In this document: in pieces, positions 59,954 through 64,000 of the stretch
Layout: each line of letters opens with the position of its first letter
Numbering within the stretch: the stretch's first letter is position 1
From: CAWCDJ01 sp963794265
GTDB lineage: Bacteria > Acidobacteriota > Terriglobia > Bryobacterales > Bryobacteraceae
NCBI GenBank assembly: GCA_963794265.1
Contig: CAWCDJ010000003.1
Location: forward strand, 1,116,001-1,180,000
DNA length: 64,000 nucleotides
Reading direction: 5' to 3'
Translations under genes and position numbers: made by a program
The notes under the pieces: model-generated
Seen by the model: only the letters and a program-made list of their open reading frames with translations
What the model was told of the DNA's origin: nothing
The model's database searches: none

Positions 59954-60859
59954 ATGGCTTGGTACACGGTGCGGGTGCCGGCATCGAGCGCCAACCTCGG
60001 GCCCGGTTTCGACGCGCTCGGCGTGGCGCTCGGCGTGTATTTGACGTGCCGCTTCCGCCGGAGCGAAAAACTCACGATCTCCGCCTCGGGCCGCGATTCC
60101 GGGCAGATCCCGCTTGGGCGCGACAACCTGATCTGGCAGACTGCTGTGACGGTGGCGGAGAGTCACGGCGTCGGGATGCCGGCCATCGATCTCGAGATTC
60201 ACAACGATATCCCGCTCGGCAAGGGCATGGGGTCGAGCGCGGCGGCGCTCACCGCCGGCGTCGTCATCGCCGACCAACTGCTCGACCTGCGATGGAAGCC
60301 GCTGCGGATTCTCGACGAGGCGGCGCGCCTGGAAGGCCACCCGGACAACGTGGCGCCCTGCACGCTGGGGTCGATCGTCGCCAGCGCCATCGATTCGGGC
60401 GGCGTCACCCGCGCCGTGCGCCTGGATCTTCCGCAGCGCTTCGGACTGGCCGTGGTGGTGCCGGATTTCGATCTGCCGACGTCCCGCTCGCGATCGGTGC
60501 TGCCGGAAAGCTACAGCCGCGCCGATGCTGTCTTCAACGTGCAGCGGGCGGCGCTGTTGATCGCGGCGCTGGCCGCGGGATCCACCAGCGCGTTTCCGGC
60601 GGCGCTCGAAGACCGCTTCCACCAGCCCTACCGGGAAGCCCTGGTGCCGGGACTGCACGACATCCTGAAATTGCGGGCTCCGGGATTGCTGGGCTGCGCG
60701 CTGAGCGGTGCGGGACCCTCCATCCTGGTGTTCTACGAGCGCGGCTTCGAAGGAGTGTGCGACCTGGTGCGGCAGATCTTCCGCATCAACGGCCATGACT
60801 CGGAGACGCTGTATTCGAACATCGCGCCCTGCGGTTTCGAGCTGACCGAAGAGCCATAG
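59954..60859 (+). CDS. thrB: Homoserine kinase
   Basis: 301 residues of the GHMP kinase family: VRVPASSANLGPGFDALGVAL (family N-terminus), ATP-binding IPLGKGMGSSAAA, GHPDNVAP, and C-terminal GCALSGAGPSILVFY. Phosphorylates homoserine in threonine synthesis. 26 bp after frr with a weak GGA site, probably co-transcribed with it. No thrA/thrC in view. Confidence 0.94.
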   Translation: MAWYTVRVPASSANLGPGFDALGVALGVYLTCRFRRSEKLTISASGRDSGQIPLGRDNLIWQTAVTVAESHGVGMPAIDLEIHNDIPLGKGMGSSAAALTAGVVIADQLLDLRWKPLRILDEAARLEGHPDNVAPCTLGSIVASAIDSGGVTRAVRLDLPQRFGLAVVVPDFDLPTSRSRSVLPESYSRADAVFNVQRAALLIAALAAGSTSAFPAALEDRFHQPYREALVPGLHDILKLRAPGLLGCALSGAGPSILVFYERGFEGVCDLVRQIFRINGHDSETLYSNIAPCGFELTEEP

Positions 60860-60863
60860 AGAA

Positions 60864-60909
60864 AGCCCCCGCTCGTGCTCACAGAGCCGCGACCGTAAGG
60901 AAGGGGGCT
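60864..60909. repeat. REPIN-like repeat arm between thrB and csm5
   Basis: AGCCCCC and GGGGGCT close a hairpin whose interior holds CTCACAGAGCCGCGACCGTAAGG, one arm of the same repeat as at 35820-35844 (core quoted in part). It lies between convergent genes and could end both transcripts, though no T-run is present. Confidence 0.75.
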
Positions 60910-60913
60910 GAGA

Positions 60914-62059
60914 CTACTCTTCGACTTCGAGTTCCACCCAGCCCGGCAGCGTGGCCGGCTTGTTGTTGAGGAACACGATGCGGCGCGTCTTGGGGAACGG
61001 CAGATTGCTAGTGAGCGCGCGGTTGTAGAGCGTGTACTGCTGTAGAATCTGGCGGTAATCGGGGTTGGTGGTGTCCAGCCAGGCGCTTTTGGCGGGAAGC
61101 CCACCGCCCCAGCCAAGGCACAGCAGGCAGGCGCCCCGTTCCCGGGCGGCGGCCAGGCGCTGTTCCAACTCAGCCAGGCTCTGGTCGAGCAGGCCGAGGC
61201 CGGTCCAGGAGGCGTATTGCCGCTGCAGGCTCAACAGGCCCGCCGCGTAAACGTTCACCGACTCGAAGATCCGGGCGCGGCTGAGTTCCGGCCATCGTAT
61301 CGAGCGCCGCACTTCGGGCTGAAGGAAAAACGCCTTTTCCTCCCAAGCACCCTCGAATGCGGTGCCGGGGGTGGCCATCTCGGCGAACGCCGGGGTGCTC
61401 TCTTCCGGCCGCGCCCCATCCACCGCGCCGCGCGGGCTCTGTTTCCAGCCGAGAGCCAGCGCGCCGCCGCGAGGCTGCAGCGTGGACGTGCGGAGCAGGT
61501 AAATTTTGAACTGGGAAGCCGCCACGGCGCCCGAATCCCCAGTGCTCACGAAACGCATCCGGTTCGACCCGGCCGGCCCGAGGGCCTGCTCTTCCACGGA
61601 CTCCGCCGGATGCCGCGGAACCCGCTCGCCCTTGACGCGCCCCAGCACGTCCTGCAGCATGCCGTCCCGCCAGTGAGCGAACACCATGCCGGTGCGCAGC
61701 CCGCCCTTGATCGCGGCACCCGGCAGGTACGGCCCGGACGTCCCGGAGGCGAAGGTGGGAATGTGCAGGCTATCGCCCGACGCCCGGTTCCAGTAGGCGG
61801 AATACGCGGGGCTCTCGAAGGGCACGCGCCGGCCCGCGAAATTCTGCGCGAACCCGCCCCACGAGGCGAAGTCCAGCTTGTCGGCCTTCTTCAGTTGCGA
61901 CAGGTACCCTTCCAGACGCGGCCCCTTGGCCAGCAGCCGGAAGATCCGCCACTGGTCGAGCACGTTGACGTGGTCCTTCCAGACCATGTAATCGATCGGG
62001 CTGAGCTTGCGGCCATCGCCGACCAGCAGGGGAGTCAAAACCGTGGCGCGGTATCGCAT
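60914..62059 (-). CDS. csm5: Type III-A CRISPR RAMP protein Csm5
   Basis: 381 residues. RAMP N-terminal strand-loop RATVLTPLLVGDG with SPIDYMVW, and GPYLPGAAIKGGLRTGMVF, the 'PGSSIKGA.RT' helix motif found in Csm5. It follows csm4 with a 1-bp TGATG overlap and is the last gene of the operon, as expected for cas10-csm2-3-4-5 order. Csm5 caps the 3' end of the crRNA in the Csm complex. ATG 62059; the longer frame upstream overlaps csm4. Full length, no defect visible. Confidence 0.88.
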   Translation of the reverse strand: MRYRATVLTPLLVGDGRKLSPIDYMVWKDHVNVLDQWRIFRLLAKGPRLEGYLSQLKKADKLDFASWGGFAQNFAGRRVPFESPAYSAYWNRASGDSLHIPTFASGTSGPYLPGAAIKGGLRTGMVFAHWRDGMLQDVLGRVKGERVPRHPAESVEEQALGPAGSNRMRFVSTGDSGAVAASQFKIYLLRTSTLQPRGGALALGWKQSPRGAVDGARPEESTPAFAEMATPGTAFEGAWEEKAFFLQPEVRRSIRWPELSRARIFESVNVYAAGLLSLQRQYASWTGLGLLDQSLAELEQRLAAARERGACLLCLGWGGGLPAKSAWLDTTNPDYRQILQQYTLYNRALTSNLPFPKTRRIVFLNNKPATLPGWVELEVEE

Positions 62060-63315
62060 CAGTCCACCTCCGGCAGCGGAATCGCCAGCGCGAACCCGCT
62101 GCGGAAAACGGGGTGTGCAAATCCATCGGGCGCCACATCCGGCGCGGTCCCGCGCGGGTGGGAAGAAGCCACCAGCACCGACCCTTCCGCGACCATGTGC
62201 AACTGCTTTTTGAGCTCGCCCGACCCGGCCGGACTCTCGACGCGGCCGCCTCTTGCCAGCACCGTGTAATCGCCGCGCTCCCAATCCACGGTATCGGAGA
62301 CGCCCGGCGTAAAGAGCGAAAGCAGCCAGTGCGCCCCGCCCGAAACTGCCGGAGCCGGGGTTTCGGAAGAGGCCGGCGCGACATTCGGAGCCGGGTCTTC
62401 GGGGATAGCTTCGGGCGACGGTTCGGCCGCTTCTTCAGCGACCGTCAAAGGCTCCTCCGAGGGCGGAGCTTCCGCGGCCGCCTCGGATGCGGGCTCGACC
62501 GGTTCTTCCGGCGGTGGCGGCGTTATGGGCTCGAGGGGCGGCGCCGGTGCCGGTTCGGCCGCCGGTGCCGGTTCAGCCGCCGGTGCCGGTTCAGCCGTGG
62601 GAGCGCCCCCGGCCAGGACCATATCCGGAAGCGAGCCTTCCAAAAACTCGGGCGGCTCCGAACGACCCCAGCCGCGCGACCGCTCGCCGCCGAGGCCGGT
62701 GTCGGCAAGCAGGCGGAACGCGGCCTTGACCGGCTCCTGCCAGCGCGCCCGCGCCGCTTCATCGGCGAAAGAGACGATCGTCCACAGCCCCGCGCCGCCG
62801 CGGAATTCCATGCACGCGGTGGAATGGCGGTCGCTCGCGCCCGTCAGCCGGTCCACTCCGGCGGCCCATCGTACGGAAGTGCGGAATGGGCCCAAACGTC
62901 CGGTGGGCACCAGGCACTCGCTGGGGCCGTCGATCGACCAGTCGTTCGCATCCAGCGTCTGCCCTGAGAGCAGGGCCTGCACGATGCCCAGCGGTACAAA
63001 TCGCGCACTCTTCCAGCGGACCCGCGCCGCGAGGAGCGCCGTCGAAGTGGGCGGCCAGATGGTCCGTGGCGGGACGATGAACCCGATCTCATCCAGAAAC
63101 GGAAAGCACGAACTGAAGCAGACGGCCGGTTCGCCCGTGCGGGCCGTAGCATCCAGCCACGCGTCCACGGAGCCCAGCAGCGCCATGGCGGAAGTGATCG
63201 CCGAGTACAGCGAGTCGCTATGATAGATCACGTCCACGCGGTTCCGGGCGCCGGAATCGGGGCCGATGCGCCAGGGCCCGGACGGACGGAGCTTGACAAC
63301 GAGTCCGGGGTTCAT
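62059..63315 (-). CDS. csm4: Type III-A CRISPR RAMP protein Csm4 with a long low-complexity insert
   Basis: 418 residues. RAMP features: VVKLRPSGPWRIG at the start, YHSDSLYSAI (the Csm4 'HSDTLFSAL' motif, residues 31-40), and the glycine-rich loop GLGGERSRGWGRS (207-219). Residues about 238-323 are a Pro/Ala/Glu-rich insert with threefold AEPAPA repeats, after which the RAMP fold resumes (AHWLLSLFTPGVSD ... VRSGFALAIPLPE-like end). Csm4 binds the 5' crRNA handle and Cas10. Starts in a 1-bp TAATG overlap with csm3. ATG 63315. Confidence 0.87.
   Translation of the reverse strand: MNPGLVVKLRPSGPWRIGPDSGARNRVDVIYHSDSLYSAITSAMALLGSVDAWLDATARTGEPAVCFSSCFPFLDEIGFIVPPRTIWPPTSTALLAARVRWKSARFVPLGIVQALLSGQTLDANDWSIDGPSECLVPTGRLGPFRTSVRWAAGVDRLTGASDRHSTACMEFRGGAGLWTIVSFADEAARARWQEPVKAAFRLLADTGLGGERSRGWGRSEPPEFLEGSLPDMVLAGGAPTAEPAPAAEPAPAAEPAPAPPLEPITPPPPEEPVEPASEAAAEAPPSEEPLTVAEEAAEPSPEAIPEDPAPNVAPASSETPAPAVSGGAHWLLSLFTPGVSDTVDWERGDYTVLARGGRVESPAGSGELKKQLHMVAEGSVLVASSHPRGTAPDVAPDGFAHPVFRSGFALAIPLPEVD
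62543..62596. repeat. Three tandem 18-bp units coding the Csm4 insert
   Basis: GCCGGTGCCGGTTCGGCC is followed by two copies differing at one base (GCCGGTGCCGGTTCAGCC). In the csm4 frame each codes for six residues of AEPAPA. Confidence 0.85.
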
Positions 63316-64000
63316 TACTCCTCGTTCAGGAAAGAGAAGGCGGCTTCGGTAACGGCGGACTGAATGTCGCCCAGCGTGGCGCCCGTGGCCACCTCCTTCT
63401 CGGGAGCGCCGGAAGCGTAGTAGTTCTTTCCGCGCCACAGCAGGCGCAGGCCGGAGAAGCGGATTCGCCCGCTGCCGCGCGAACCGCCGCCGCCGAGCGA
63501 ATCGTCTTCGAGCAGCCGCAGACCCTCCAGCACGCGCAGCAACAGCGGCGCGTCTTCCTCGCACAGCACGTCCATCACGAACCGGGTGCGAGAAGCGCGC
63601 GCCAGCCGGGACGCGTTCGAGCGTGCGCGGGTTGGCCTGCGAGGTGATGCGGTCGATGGCGTTTTCGCTCTTCACTTCCGTCAGCTCGTCATCCAGGTTC
63701 TCGCGCATCTGGGGGGTGATGCTTTCGGGGTCGAGCGGCGCGTCGAAAACGGCCAGCCGCGCCGGGGTGGCCTGCGCTCGTCTCCAGCGTCTCGCCCTGC
63801 ACGCGCTCCATGCGTCCGGGGTTCCGCCCGAACAGCAGGCAGATCTCGTCGTCGGGGCGGTCGCTCTGGTGAATGCGCACTTCCTGGCCCTTGCGGCGCG
63901 AAAGATACACGAGTTCCGCCGGCACCGCCAGCCCGGAGGATTGCTCGAGCAGCGACCGGATCTTGCCCCGCAGGGAACTGCCCGGCACATAGGGCCGCCC
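63315..64000 (-). pseudogene. csm3: csm3 (type III-A RAMP), two frameshifts, partial at window edge
   Basis: Csm3 similarity runs across three frames. Frame 1 (edge to about 63800): YVPGSSLRGKIRSLLEQ ... CLLFGRNPGR ... RVQGETLE. Frame 2 (about 63770-63620): TPARLAVFDAPLDPESIT, TEVKSENAIDRIT, LERVPAG. Frame 3 (about 63600-63317): RFVMDVLCEEDAP, LLEDDSLGGGGSRGSGRIRF, ending TAA. Each switch is a +1 change (one extra or two missing bases), the second inside GCGCGCGC. Either the backbone subunit is inactivated or the assembly has two errors here. The N-terminus, with the target-cleaving Asp, is outside the window. Confidence 0.82.

Noticed and set aside
62543..62596. Tandem 18-bp repeats as a small CRISPR array
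   Set aside because: Units abut with no spacers and continue the csm4 reading frame as AEPAPA; it is a coding repeat.

Overview
The window reads as one contiguous piece of a GC-rich acidobacterial chromosome, most like the Bryobacterales/Solibacter group. This is inferred from gene content: two very large Oar-type TonB receptors with an N-terminal carboxypeptidase-regulatory domain, a VWFA-related surface protein, many TPR proteins, a multihaem cytochrome next to a CRTAC1/ASPIC protein, Tat-exported enzymes, and dispersed hairpin repeats containing the core GTCGCGGCTCTGTG. No rRNA or tRNA gene and no CRISPR array was seen.

Layout. 1-221 is the tail of an unrecognised gene. 333-9252 (minus) is an eight-gene propionate/methylmalonyl-CoA operon: 5S-type and 12S-type carboxyltransferases, a small OadG-like subunit, a biotin carrier, methylmalonyl-CoA epimerase, both mutase subunits and the MeaB chaperone. 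No biotin carboxylase is present, so a Wood-Werkman type transcarboxylase fits better than a plain propionyl-CoA carboxylase. 10025-15339 (minus) is a periplasmic electron-transfer-like operon: TPR plus deiodinase-like protein, TPR protein, seven-haem cytochrome, and Tat-exported FG-GAP/ASPIC protein. 15728-32459 holds two TonB receptors, TPR and VWFA proteins, a galactonate-dehydratase-like enolase, an SDR, a LysE exporter, an ACT protein, a SelA-like PLP enzyme and a beta-propeller protein. 32922-43518 holds an M14 peptidase, a phytoene-desaturase-like oxidoreductase, glgB, an adenosine-deaminase-family protein, an aldo/keto reductase with two 4Fe-4S motifs, and an SRPBCC-ArsR pair. 43645-52689 holds envelope/glycan-type genes (adenylate-forming enzyme, methyltransferase, polytopic membrane protein, GT2), a TolB/TPR protein, and a ferredoxin-O-methyltransferase fusion.

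52858-55783 is a 2.9-kb mobile element of IS1 type. It has 27-bp inverted ends (24/27 identical, GGnnnTG tips), an exact 8-bp target duplication (GGGATTGT), an IS1-family transposase, and passenger genes: a P63C-domain protein, a small basic protein sharing its N-terminal motif, and a 46-residue protein. It sits just upstream of the rplM promoter.

55867-60859 is a translation/housekeeping block: rplM-rpsI, rpsB-tsf-pyrH, frr, thrB. 60914-64000 (minus) is the distal end of a type III-A CRISPR effector operon (csm3-csm4-csm5). csm3 is broken by two frameshifts and runs off the window edge; csm4 carries a long Pro/Ala/Glu-rich insert.
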